A stretch of 33,218 nt of DNA. Origin: Lachnospiraceae bacterium. GTDB lineage: Bacteria > Bacillota > Clostridia > Lachnospirales > Lachnospiraceae. Under the pieces are notes generated by a model, which was not told where the DNA came from, searched no databases, and saw only the letters and a program-made list of their open reading frames with translations. Of the stretch, positions 16,791-25,030 are shown piece by piece. The first letter of the stretch is position 1; every line of letters begins with the position of its first letter. The DNA is taken from NCBI GenBank assembly GCA_024690885.1, contig JAILOI010000112.1, positions 1 to 33,218 of the forward strand, written 5' to 3'. Position numbers and translations under genes: made by a program.

Positions 16791-18533
16791 TTAGGACTTG
16801 GCAACCTTCCAGGAAACGGCTTCCTTCCGGCTGTCAATGAAGTTCTTATAAATACCGTCCACAGCCACAAGCTGTTCGTGGGTACCTTGCTGCGCAATCC
16901 GACCGTCGTTGATAACGAAAATCTGATCGGCATGCTGTACCGTCTTAAGACGATGGGCAATCATAATGATGGTCTTCTCACGGGTGAGGGCCTCGATTGC
17001 AGCGGTTAATTCTGCTTCATTCTCCGGATCCACATTGGCCGTAGCCTCATCGAGGATGATGATCGGACTATCCTTCATAATCGCACGGGCAATGGAGATT
17101 CGCTGCTTCTCACCTCCGGAGAGAGATGCACCACCTTCCCCAATAATGGTTTCATATCCATCGGGAAGTTCCATAATAAAGTCATGACAACGGGCCTGTT
17201 TCGCCGCCTCAATGACCCGGTCCATGGAAGCCTCCGGCTCCCCAAACCGAATGTTGTTGGCGATGGTATCTTCAAAAAGATATACGCTCTGGAATACAAA
17301 ACTAAAATTCTTCATCAGGGAATCGAAGCTGTAATCCTTGACATTCTTACCGCCAAGCAATACTTCGCCGCCATCCACGTCCCAGAATCGTGCCATCAGA
17401 TTACACAAGGTACTCTTGCCGCCACCGGAAGGACCCACAATCGCTGCTGTAGTCTTCTGCGGAATCTTCAGCGAAACCCCATCGATAATCTTCTTATTCT
17501 CATAGGCAAATTCCACGTTCTTCAATTCAATATCGTAGGACGCCGGTGTCATATCTGCTCCATCAATATCCATGGATTCGATATTCAAAATCTCATTGGC
17601 CTTGGTAATGGAGATGTTGATATTTCGCATCAGTGCGCCAAAACTACTCATCATATCCAAACTTTCGTAGACCATGAAGGATGCGATTAACATCATGATG
17701 CAGTTGAACAAGGTCATGGTGCCGGCGAAATAGAACTTCAGGGACGCCAGACACATCAGGGCACTCGTCACCTTGGTTACCACATTTTGAATGGTAACAA
17801 TGGGTACTACCGCAAACTCTAACTTGGTATCTCCCAGTCGTTTGTTGGTGATGGCATCCTGCAGGCGCTTGTCGGATTTCTCAATCATATTGTAGTTTTT
17901 CACTTCTACAATACCCTGGACAAACTCAATGACCATGGCAACTACATTCTCATCTGCCTTGTGCTTAAAGGGAGCCACTCCCTTGGTGAATTGCTGCATC
18001 AAGGAATAACAAATCATGTATACCAATATTCCTGCTAAGGCAATGAAAGCAATTCGCACATCAAAGGCGAAGATGAACAAAATAATAACTGCCGTGGTCA
18101 GCATGCCCTGGGTGGTAATCATAACCACGCGGGTGGCGATATCCGCCAAGCCTTCCATGGTGTTGGTGGTCACGTTGGTGATGTTACCCAAACTGTTCTG
18201 GTTAAAAAATCCCATTGGGACATACCGCAGATGCTCCGCGATTTCAATTCGCTTGTTGGCACAGGTCCGATAGCCGGCCTCACACTGCAGCATGGTGGTT
18301 TTTAAACTGATAAAAAACTGACCGGCCAGGGACACGAGCATGATGCCTAGTGCCATCCAGATATTCTGCATGGTCATATTTTTATCCAAAAATCCCTGAA
18401 CGATGACGGCAATGGCTCCGATTTTCATACCGGAGAACAACGCCTTGAAGACCCCGAGAATCATGGCCGTCTTCAGCTTCTTCGATTCCGTTTTGTCACA
18501 AAAGTCAAAAAATGCTTTCAATGTTTTAATCAT
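16791..18533 (-). CDS. ABC half-transporter, YbtQ/IrtB-like (metallophore type)
   Basis: This encodes 580 residues, starting at MIKTLKAFFDFCD. The ATG follows the upstream stop directly (TAAG-ATG) with AAGGAGGG before it; a longer frame from 18629 overlaps the neighbour and is rejected. The N-terminal half (about 1-310) is a six-helix exporter-fold membrane domain. The C-terminal half is an ATPase with Walker A GPSGGGKST, signature LSGGEKQR, Walker B IIILDEAT and the H-loop AHR. It pairs with the next gene to form a heterodimer. Exporter-fold pairs of this type (YbtP/YbtQ, IrtA/IrtB) import or process iron-siderophores, and the ECF neighbours fit that. No siderophore-interacting reductase domain is fused here. 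A drug exporter cannot be excluded from sequence alone. Confidence 0.9.
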   Translation of the reverse strand: MIKTLKAFFDFCDKTESKKLKTAMILGVFKALFSGMKIGAIAVIVQGFLDKNMTMQNIWMALGIMLVSLAGQFFISLKTTMLQCEAGYRTCANKRIEIAEHLRYVPMGFFNQNSLGNITNVTTNTMEGLADIATRVVMITTQGMLTTAVIILFIFAFDVRIAFIALAGILVYMICYSLMQQFTKGVAPFKHKADENVVAMVIEFVQGIVEVKNYNMIEKSDKRLQDAITNKRLGDTKLEFAVVPIVTIQNVVTKVTSALMCLASLKFYFAGTMTLFNCIMMLIASFMVYESLDMMSSFGALMRNINISITKANEILNIESMDIDGADMTPASYDIELKNVEFAYENKKIIDGVSLKIPQKTTAAIVGPSGGGKSTLCNLMARFWDVDGGEVLLGGKNVKDYSFDSLMKNFSFVFQSVYLFEDTIANNIRFGEPEASMDRVIEAAKQARCHDFIMELPDGYETIIGEGGASLSGGEKQRISIARAIMKDSPIIILDEATANVDPENEAELTAAIEALTREKTIIMIAHRLKTVQHADQIFVINDGRIAQQGTHEQLVAVDGIYKNFIDSRKEAVSWKVAKS

Positions 18534-18534
18534 C

Positions 18535-20286
18535 TTATGCGCCCTCCTTTGACTCAATATGTGCTTCCCACATCTTGCGATACAGTGGGGAGTTGGACAA
18601 CAACTCCTCCTGGGTTCCCTGGGCTTCAATTACGCCCTTGTTTACCAGTACAATGTTGTCAGCAGAAGCAATCGTAGACAGACGATGCGCAATGACAATC
18701 AGTGTCTTTCCTGCAATCAACTTGGATACACAGCGCTGTACCAATGCTTCGTTTTCCGGATCTGTATAGGCGGTGGCCTCATCTAAGATGATGACCGGCG
18801 CATTCTTCAGCATGGCTCTGGCAATGGAAATACGCTGACGTTCTCCACCGGAGAGATGGCTTCCGCCGCCTCCGCAGACGGTATCGTATCCATGCTCTAA
18901 ACTCATGATAAAATCGTGACAACCACAAGCCTTGGCCGCAGCCATAACATCCTCGTCCGAAGCTGCCGGATTTCCCAATCGAATATTCTCCATGACACTA
19001 TCGTCAAACAGGTAATTGTCCTGAGATACATAGGCAATGTGTTTGTTATACTCCTCCAATGGAATGTTGCGAATATCCACTCCGCCATAGGTGATACAAC
19101 CTGCATCCACATCCCAGAAAGATGCAATTAATTTTGCGATGGTGGATTTTCCCATACCGGACGGTCCCACCAATGCATTGACGGTGCCGGATTTGATTTC
19201 CAAATCGATGCCGTGGAGCACCTCTTCCTCCCGGTAACCAAACCGTACACCTTGTAATGTGATATCGTTGCCTTGAAGAGATTCCTTCATCTGCAGTGGA
19301 CGTTCCAGTTCACGCTTTGATAGGATATTGGTCGCCTCTCCCACGATGACGCCCATCTTGGTGATGTCATCCATGTAACCGCTTAAGATAATAAACGGCA
19401 TAATCAGGCCCATCGCCAAGATAATCAACATAATTGCAACGTCCGCGCTGACCCATCCTCGCATGTAGAACCATCCGGCAAACGGCAACAACGATAGCAA
19501 CTGAGCCGGCAGAAGCACCATAGCCATGTTCTGGTATACGTTACAACGACGCATCCACTCTACAAAACAATCGGACCCTTCCTTGGCTGCCTTCTTAAAC
19601 TTCTCATAAGAACTTCCGGTTTTACCGAAGGCCTTGATGACTTCGATTCCGTGAATGTATTCCACGGATGCATCGTTCAATGCCTTGGTTTTTTGGATGG
19701 TGTTTTCAAAATCTCCGGAAGATCCCTGGAACATCAAGCCGAAGAAAATCATTCCCACCGGCAAGGACAAGAGGGACAACAGCGCCAATCTCCAGTCCAG
19801 ATGTATCATATAAATAAAGATGGCAAAAGGTACAATGGCGTTAGATGATACCTCCGGAATCATGTGCGCCAGGGTTACTTCGATGGAATCTACACGTTCA
19901 ATAATAATACTCTTATAGGTTCCGGACGCCTCCTCCAAGACGTCCCCCAACGGCATTTTGGCAAGCTTTCTTACCAATCGACGACGAATTTCTGCCAATA
20001 CCGCAAAGGTTGCGTAATGGGAAATACTCGTCGATAGGGAATGCAACAATCGATTGAGCAGATAGAATAGAATCATCCACAAAACATAGTGCATGCAGTA
20101 AGACATATCTGCTGTTCCACGCACCAGTTCGGTGATGATACGACCGACGCATATATATGGGGCGAATCCACACGCCACACTGGCAATGGCCAATACCACA
20201 CTCACGACGTAATGAACGCGGTGGGTTCCGGCAAACTCAAACACCCAGCTTAGTGTAGAGCGCTCCTTTCCTTTTTTTGTTTCCAT
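18535..20286 (-). CDS. ABC half-transporter, YbtP/IrtA-like (metallophore type)
   Basis: This 583-residue protein has an exporter-fold membrane domain (about 20-310) and an ATPase domain (about 340-583). The ATPase carries Walker A GPSGMGKST, signature LSGGERQR, Walker B VIILDEAT and the H-loop AHR. Its partner starts 1 nt after its stop, and the pair has the length and organisation of heterodimeric half-transporters. GGGAGG lies a few nt before the ATG. Placed directly after the ECF S component and read from the same promoter, it probably moves the same ligand. Family-level knowledge of similar gene sets, such as the streptococcal equibactin locus, suggests iron-metallophore uptake; this is inference. 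Confidence 0.9.
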   Translation of the reverse strand: METKKGKERSTLSWVFEFAGTHRVHYVVSVVLAIASVACGFAPYICVGRIITELVRGTADMSYCMHYVLWMILFYLLNRLLHSLSTSISHYATFAVLAEIRRRLVRKLAKMPLGDVLEEASGTYKSIIIERVDSIEVTLAHMIPEVSSNAIVPFAIFIYMIHLDWRLALLSLLSLPVGMIFFGLMFQGSSGDFENTIQKTKALNDASVEYIHGIEVIKAFGKTGSSYEKFKKAAKEGSDCFVEWMRRCNVYQNMAMVLLPAQLLSLLPFAGWFYMRGWVSADVAIMLIILAMGLIMPFIILSGYMDDITKMGVIVGEATNILSKRELERPLQMKESLQGNDITLQGVRFGYREEEVLHGIDLEIKSGTVNALVGPSGMGKSTIAKLIASFWDVDAGCITYGGVDIRNIPLEEYNKHIAYVSQDNYLFDDSVMENIRLGNPAASDEDVMAAAKACGCHDFIMSLEHGYDTVCGGGGSHLSGGERQRISIARAMLKNAPVIILDEATAYTDPENEALVQRCVSKLIAGKTLIVIAHRLSTIASADNIVLVNKGVIEAQGTQEELLSNSPLYRKMWEAHIESKEGA

Positions 20287-20339
20287 ATGTTCCTCCCTAA
20301 AAACTCGGACATATTCTCCCCGTCCGAAAAAGCAACCGC

Positions 20340-20945
20340 TTACGCGGCTGCCTTCTTCTCTACATTTTTATCCAAATGTTTTTTCAATAACAACTGTCCG
20401 AAGTATGCACCAACGAATGACAGTGCAAATACCACTACCGTTGCAATCACACCCATGAATCCCTGGGTATAATAAATCATCGCATCCATTGCTTCCGGAG
20501 TCTGGCCTCTTCCAATCCATTCTTCCCGATAGCTGTCTACGAAGAACCATGATGGGATAATACTTCCGAATGCCTGTCCCACATGGAAGACACCGCTGGC
20601 AATGCCAACCTTCCAGGTTGCCGGACGGCTCTCTCTGGATGCAATCAAATCAGCGATAAGTGCGCCTACCATAGAAGTGATGAGCCAAGGTAGATAGCCG
20701 GCTCCCATAACGGAATAAATAATCATAACAATGGCCTGCATTAAGGTAAACTGACCCATCTTACCAACTTTTCTGGTCAAGAAATAGATGATTGGTCCCA
20801 CAATCAAACCACAAGCTCCCGGACTGATGGCATGACCGAATGCTCCAAACACCATTACCACACTTCCTGCAATCATATAAAAGATAATGTACAGCGCACT
20901 TAATAAAGCCACCGTTACACAGTCTTTAATTTTTAACTTCTTCAT
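20340..20945 (-). CDS. ECF transporter substrate-binding S component, Trep_Strep/MptD type
   Basis: This 201-residue integral membrane protein has about six hydrophobic segments and a short basic N-terminus (MKKLKIKDCVTVALLSALY). The sequence ALLSALYIIFYMIAG and the FGAFGHAISPGACGLIVGPIIYF stretch fit the Trep_Strep family of ECF S components (PF09605 type). S components bind the substrate and dock onto the T/A module. The start overlaps the end of the ATPase gene by 20 nt, with GGAGG placed in that overlap. The neighbouring genes supply the T and A subunits, so this is a dedicated (group I) ECF transporter. The substrate is unknown; metal-chelate is inferred from context. Confidence 0.85.
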   Translation of the reverse strand: MKKLKIKDCVTVALLSALYIIFYMIAGSVVMVFGAFGHAISPGACGLIVGPIIYFLTRKVGKMGQFTLMQAIVMIIYSVMGAGYLPWLITSMVGALIADLIASRESRPATWKVGIASGVFHVGQAFGSIIPSWFFVDSYREEWIGRGQTPEAMDAMIYYTQGFMGVIATVVVFALSFVGAYFGQLLLKKHLDKNVEKKAAA

Positions 20946-22359
20946 TGCATTTTTCCTCCTGCATTTGTTGATATATCTGATTTAACTTGGGGAGGGTTGC
21001 CTCCTCCAAAATAAAATCCTCCTTGACGGTGCCTTCCGATAAGAAGACAATCCGATTTGCCACATGGCGGATGAACTCATAGTCATGAGAAATCACCAGA
21101 ATGCCTGCCCGTTCCTTCAGCTTTAACACTTCCTTGGAAACGCTTTGCATGGAATACACATCCAATCCACTGGTCGGCTCATCGAAGATAATCAGATCTC
21201 GGTTGCAGAGCATAGCCATGGCAATCTGCAAACGTTGCTTCTGTCCGCCACTTAAATCAAATGGATGCTTGTGACGATATGGTGTCAGTCCTAAATACTC
21301 CAGGCACTTTTTAATTTCCGGCAGATCATCTTTTACCAACATCAACTCGTTGTATACGCTGGTTCCAAACAACTGGTAGTCCGGATCCTGCATAATAAAG
21401 AATGGCAAGTCCCCGGTCCAAACCGTTCCGGATGTTGGCTTGATGGTATTACAAAGTGCCTTGGCCAACGTAGTCTTACCGGCACCGTTGTTTCCTACCA
21501 GGACCGTCACCTCGCCCTTGCGCAAGGTCAGATTCACGTCTTTTAAAATATCCAGATAGGAGACCTGCTCCATCCGCGCCACTTCTTCTCCCGTGGATTC
21601 TTCCCCACGAAAAGGCAGACGAATGGAAAAAATATCAAAACTTCTGGTGTCATAGTTGCCCTGCTTAAACGCTTCTTCACTGTTGCATAAGTTCAGTTTG
21701 CCCTGATCCATAAACAACACCTTGTCGATGATGCCATTCAAATAGTAGAAACGATGGTCTGCCACAATAATGGTATAGCCCCGCTTTTTCAACCGATCAA
21801 TGATGCCACCCAACTTCATGGCATTTCCGTAATCCAAGTTTGCTGATGGTTCATCAAACAGTAACACCTTCTGCTTCATGGTGACGGCACTGGCGAGTGC
21901 AATCATCTGTCGTTCTCCACTGGAGAGGGTAAAGATATTACGATTCAACAAGTCTTCTAAGCCGAAGGCCTTGGTTAACTCCGCCAGACGTGCCTTCATC
22001 TCTTCCTTGGTATATCCATAATTTTCCATAGGAAAAACCAACTCTGCCGTGGTATTCTCTGTAAAAAACTGGGACCTGGGATTCTGAAATACGGAGCCAA
22101 TCATCTTGTTCAGCTCGTGCATCTTCATCTTGTTATACTGCTCTCCCTCGATGGAAAGCATGCCGGATAAGTCTCCTTCTGTGATGGTTGGAATCAGACC
22201 GTTTAGGCATTTCAGTAGGGTGGACTTGCCACTTCCACTGTTACCGGTCAGAAGCACCACTTCTCCTGCTTCAATGGTGAAATTCACATCTGCGATGCCC
22301 TCCGTGGATTCCTCATAAGAGAAATTCAATCCATCTGCGACAATTACATGTTCTTCCAT
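20926..22359 (-). CDS. ECF transporter energy-coupling ATPase, two fused ABC domains
   Basis: This 477-residue protein holds two complete ATPase domains in tandem. Domain 1 (about 5-235) has Walker A TGNSGSGKST, signature LSSGERQM and Walker B LLFDEPSANLD. Domain 2 (about 260-470) has Walker A VGNNGAGKTT, signature LSGGQKQR and Walker B IIFDEPTSGLD. The fusion replaces the separate EcfA and EcfA' subunits. It is a cytoplasmic peripheral subunit that drives the T/S pair encoded on either side. Overlaps with both neighbours (16 and 20 nt) point to coupled translation. Confidence 0.94.
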   Translation of the reverse strand: MEEHVIVADGLNFSYEESTEGIADVNFTIEAGEVVLLTGNSGSGKSTLLKCLNGLIPTITEGDLSGMLSIEGEQYNKMKMHELNKMIGSVFQNPRSQFFTENTTAELVFPMENYGYTKEEMKARLAELTKAFGLEDLLNRNIFTLSSGERQMIALASAVTMKQKVLLFDEPSANLDYGNAMKLGGIIDRLKKRGYTIIVADHRFYYLNGIIDKVLFMDQGKLNLCNSEEAFKQGNYDTRSFDIFSIRLPFRGEESTGEEVARMEQVSYLDILKDVNLTLRKGEVTVLVGNNGAGKTTLAKALCNTIKPTSGTVWTGDLPFFIMQDPDYQLFGTSVYNELMLVKDDLPEIKKCLEYLGLTPYRHKHPFDLSGGQKQRLQIAMAMLCNRDLIIFDEPTSGLDVYSMQSVSKEVLKLKERAGILVISHDYEFIRHVANRIVFLSEGTVKEDFILEEATLPKLNQIYQQMQEEKCNEEVKN

Positions 22360-23027
22360 ACAAAACCTCCTACTAATCCACCAATAAATACCAGGAGCAC
22401 AATTCCATCCATTACATGGAACTTCTGCTCGAAGTAAGAGCTTCGACGAATCGGCGCATCAATCCCCTTTACCAAACCTGCCGCAGATACCTCCTCTGCC
22501 AAGGCAGAACAACGGAACAATTGCGGTACGATAAAATATTGGAAGCTCTTCACCGGACGTTTCCAGGTAAAGGAGATTCCGCGCAAGCGCATGGATTCCT
22601 TGATATAAGAAAACTCCCGACGGAAGGTTGGAATATACTTTAAGGTAATGGTAACTGCCACCACCAACACACGGGGGATATGAAGGGTCTCTAGGGCCGA
22701 CAATAATTCCGCGGAATCATAACGTTTGATTAACAGTATCGCCAGCGCAACACATGGTACTGATTGGGCAAACACAATGAAAAACAAACCTAGAAACTCC
22801 AGAGAACTGACCCCGATTGTTCCATAGAAGATGGCAAGAAATAATCCTTCCACCAGCAATAGACCAAAAAATCCCTTGATGGATCCCGCCAAAAGCATAA
22901 CAGACAGAGCGAATGCCAGCAGAAAATACTGCAGGTATTTACCCGGCAAGAAAATATACATACTCGGTGCAACAATGTTAATAAGAATTAACACCACCGG
23001 ATTCAATCGAAAACCTTTTGTATTCAA
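22344..23027 (-). CDS. ECF transporter T component (CbiQ/EcfT-like)
   Basis: This 227-residue membrane protein has about five hydrophobic segments and the two cytoplasmic coupling motifs of T components, RREFSYIKESMRLRGISF (about 135-152) and CSALAEEVSAAGLVKGI (about 173-189). It couples the ATPases to the S component. The start appears to be TTG at 23027. An in-frame TAG lies three codons upstream and no ATG is near, while GGGAGGAG lies about 12-14 nt before the TTG, a rather long spacing. It is the first gene of the five-gene operon, behind a strong promoter with a GTTAG-N6-CTAAC operator. Confidence 0.88.
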   Translation of the reverse strand: MNTKGFRLNPVVLILINIVAPSMYIFLPGKYLQYFLLAFALSVMLLAGSIKGFFGLLLVEGLFLAIFYGTIGVSSLEFLGLFFIVFAQSVPCVALAILLIKRYDSAELLSALETLHIPRVLVVAVTITLKYIPTFRREFSYIKESMRLRGISFTWKRPVKSFQYFIVPQLFRCSALAEEVSAAGLVKGIDAPIRRSSYFEQKFHVMDGIVLLVFIGGLVGGFVWKNM

Positions 23028-23051
23028 CGTACTCTATGACTCCTCCCTTGA

Positions 23052-23067
23052 GTTAGCTAAGCCTAAC
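23052..23067. promoter_or_regulatory. Operator GTTAG-N6-CTAAC upstream of the ECF/ABC operon
   Basis: GTTAGCTAAGCCTAAC is a 5+6+5 inverted repeat, extended by one A-T pair on each side. It lies 10 bp downstream of the -10 box, so it covers the predicted start point. It resembles DtxR/IdeR-family sites (TTAGGTTAGCCTAACCTAA type) and matches the site at 5519-5534. Confidence 0.6.
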
Positions 23068-23077
23068 TATCGAAATG

Positions 23078-23106
23078 AATGTATCCTATCCAAATTCGTT
23101 TGTCAA
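23078..23106 (-). promoter_or_regulatory. Promoter of the ECF/ABC operon
   Basis: The minus strand has consensus TTGACA (23101-23106), a 17-bp spacer and TACATT (23078-23083). The bases between here and the SDR gene (23107-23236) are AT-rich. They should hold the plus-strand promoter of that gene, but I see no clear -35/-10 pair. Confidence 0.78.
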
Positions 23107-23236
23107 CTTTTTTCCCACACCAAAAGGAATGTCACTTTTTCCCTTTTCAAAATCCAAGTCTTCCAGTATGATTTAATAGACAGTAAATTTATGGTTTTAA
23201 ATTAAGTTTTTATAAAATTTTACACAGGAGGTTTTT

Positions 23237-24025
23237 ATGGATTTAAAACTGAAAGACAAAGTCGTGATGATTACCGGTTCCACCGGTGGTGTGGGGGAGT
23301 GCCTCACCCGTGCCTTTGCAGCCGAGGGATGTAAACTGGCCATCTCCTCTACAAAACAAGAGAAGCTGGATAAGTTCCTTCCCAGCTTGGACGTGGCAGA
23401 CGATCATCTGTTAACCTTCGTGGTGGATGTCACCAGCGAAGCGCAGATTGCAGATATGGTTGAGAAAACCGTAGCCCATTACGGTCGGTTGGATGTTCTG
23501 ATTAACAACGCCGGATATGAGGGATTATCCCTTCCTCTGGATGAGCAGACAGTGGAGAATGTACAGAAGGTTTACAATGTCAACGTCTTCGGACCGATGT
23601 TCGGTATGAAGTATGCCCTCCGTCATATGAAAGCACAGAAGAGTGGCGCCATCGTCAACATCTCTTCCCAGGGCTCCATCGTAGGTGCACCGACCATGTC
23701 CGCCTATGTATCTTCCAAGCATGCGGTACATGGTATTTCCAAGTGTGCAGCACTTGAGGTAGCAGAACTTGGTATCCACATCAACTGCATCGGACCGGGC
23801 CCAATCAACACCCCAATGATGGATAAGCTAGAGCGACAGGCGTTGGGCGAGAATGTCTCCAAGGCAGAAGCTATGGCGGTTTTCGCAGCACCGTATCCGA
23901 ACAAGCGCTACTGCGAACCGGAGGAAGTTGCAGATTTGGCACTATTCCTTGCATCCGAGAAATCCAGCCACATCACCGGATCCCTCGTTACTATGGACGG
24001 CGGTCAAGCCGCACAGGGACGCTAA
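23237..24025 (+). CDS. SDR family NAD(P)-dependent oxidoreductase
   Basis: This 262-residue classical short-chain dehydrogenase has the coenzyme motif G14-S-T-G-G18-V-G20, the NNAG motif (about 90-93) and the catalytic residues Ser144, Tyr157 and Lys161 (YVSSK). The C-terminus ends with the usual SSHITGSLVTMDGG. It reduces or oxidises a carbonyl/alcohol on an unknown substrate; members of this family include 3-oxoacyl-ACP reductases and hydroxysteroid or sugar dehydrogenases. AGGAGG lies 5 nt before the ATG. The gene is monocistronic, divergent from the ECF operon and convergent with DUF3737, with a shared terminator. The family is certain; the substrate cannot be read from the sequence. Confidence 0.92.
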   Translation: MDLKLKDKVVMITGSTGGVGECLTRAFAAEGCKLAISSTKQEKLDKFLPSLDVADDHLLTFVVDVTSEAQIADMVEKTVAHYGRLDVLINNAGYEGLSLPLDEQTVENVQKVYNVNVFGPMFGMKYALRHMKAQKSGAIVNISSQGSIVGAPTMSAYVSSKHAVHGISKCAALEVAELGIHINCIGPGPINTPMMDKLERQALGENVSKAEAMAVFAAPYPNKRYCEPEEVADLALFLASEKSSHITGSLVTMDGGQAAQGR

Positions 24026-24030
24026 AGCAA

Positions 24031-24064
24031 AAATCCCCCGTATCCGTATGGATACGAGGGATTT
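24031..24064. terminator. Bidirectional terminator between SDR and DUF3737 genes
   Basis: The arms are 15 nt each (AAATCCCCCGTATCC and GGATACGAGGGATTT) with one mismatch and a 4-nt loop. On the plus strand it is followed by CTTCTTGTT, on the minus strand by TTGCTTT. It serves the two convergent genes. Confidence 0.82.
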
Positions 24065-24071
24065 CTTCTTG

Positions 24072-24914
24072 TTATGCTTCTGTAATAATACGACCCCGGG
24101 CGTTTGGATCATCCATGATAATCTCATCTACCTGTGGGAGGCGAATGCTTCCGCTACGAGGATTCTTGATACTAATCACCGGAGCAGTAAGTGTTGCTTC
24201 CACCTCTGATTTTTCGAAGGCCAAATCACAATCCACCATCTTGCAATTTATGAGCTTTAGGCCCTTGCAATAACACAGAGGCTGTGTACCAATGATGGTG
24301 CAATTCTCAAAGGTTACATTCTCGCAATACCAGGCCAGGTATTCTCCCTTGATGGTAGAATTTCTGACCACAACATTCTTGGCATGCCAGAAGGCATCCT
24401 TGGTATCGAAGTTACAGTTCTCAAAGGTAGAATCGGTAATGTACTGGAAGGAATACTTTCCATGTAAGGTAACGTTGTCAAAATGCAGGCGGTTGGAACG
24501 CATCATAAAATACTCTCCGGTTACGGATGTATCCTTCATCTCAATGTCATCCACCGACCAACCGAACTCGGGCGAAATCACATCACAGCCTTCCATCCGA
24601 ATATCCGAGCACTCACGAAGCGCCTTGATTCCATGCAACTTACTGTTGGTAATGGTTGCATGATCCGTGTACCAAAGCGCTGCACGACAATTCTCTGTCA
24701 TCTCACTTCCATCAATGGACAATCCATGATCGTGCCAGAAGGGGTAACGAAGATTGAAAAAGGTATCTGCTACCTTCACGTCCTTGCATTCCTTGAATGC
24801 ACTCTCTCCGTCCGCCGGACCATCAAATCGACAGTTTCGTACCTCAACGCCTTCGCTGCCATAGAGGGCACGCTCTGCATCAAAGGTCTGATTTTCAATT
24901 ACCTTATATTCCAT
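24072..24914 (-). CDS. DUF3737 right-handed beta-helix protein
   Basis: This encodes 280 residues, starting at MEYKVIENQTFDAERALYG, an ATG with GAGG 8 nt upstream; a GTG at 24923 falls next to that site and is rejected. The protein consists of short repeats with regularly spaced N/D-C/S-x-F/I units (FENCNF, FENCTI, LINCKM, DNVTL), the pattern of a right-handed parallel beta-helix. It matches the DUF3737 family in length and in its start (ENQTFDEERALYG-type). No signal peptide is present, so it is cytoplasmic. The family function is unknown. The gene is monocistronic behind a strong promoter with repeated TGCAACT elements, which suggests tight regulation. Confidence 0.85.
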   Translation of the reverse strand: MEYKVIENQTFDAERALYGSEGVEVRNCRFDGPADGESAFKECKDVKVADTFFNLRYPFWHDHGLSIDGSEMTENCRAALWYTDHATITNSKLHGIKALRECSDIRMEGCDVISPEFGWSVDDIEMKDTSVTGEYFMMRSNRLHFDNVTLHGKYSFQYITDSTFENCNFDTKDAFWHAKNVVVRNSTIKGEYLAWYCENVTFENCTIIGTQPLCYCKGLKLINCKMVDCDLAFEKSEVEATLTAPVISIKNPRSGSIRLPQVDEIIMDDPNARGRIITEA

Positions 24915-24941
24915 GGTGAACACCTCACTTTTACAATTTCA

Positions 24942-24998
24942 TTGCATGCAACTTATTAGTGTGCAACTCTATTATACATGGATGGTCCTTTTTTTCAA
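24942..24998 (-). promoter_or_regulatory. Promoter and repeated operator of the DUF3737 gene
   Basis: The minus strand has TTGAAA (24993-24998), a 16-bp spacer and TATAAT (24971-24976). Downstream lie two TGCAACT copies (plus-strand view, 24947-24953 and 24962-24968) 15 bp apart. One is part of the perfect palindrome TTGCATGCAA (24942-24951). Position and repetition suggest a repressor site. Confidence 0.6.
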
Positions 24999-25030
24999 TA
25001 GTTTTTTTAAAGTTTGGCACTCTTTCCTAC

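Noticed and set aside
16791-18629. 612-residue version of the second ABC half-transporter
   Set aside because: The extra N-terminal residues overlap the upstream gene, are Cys/Arg-rich and unlike the family; the ATG at 18533 has a strong ribosome binding site.
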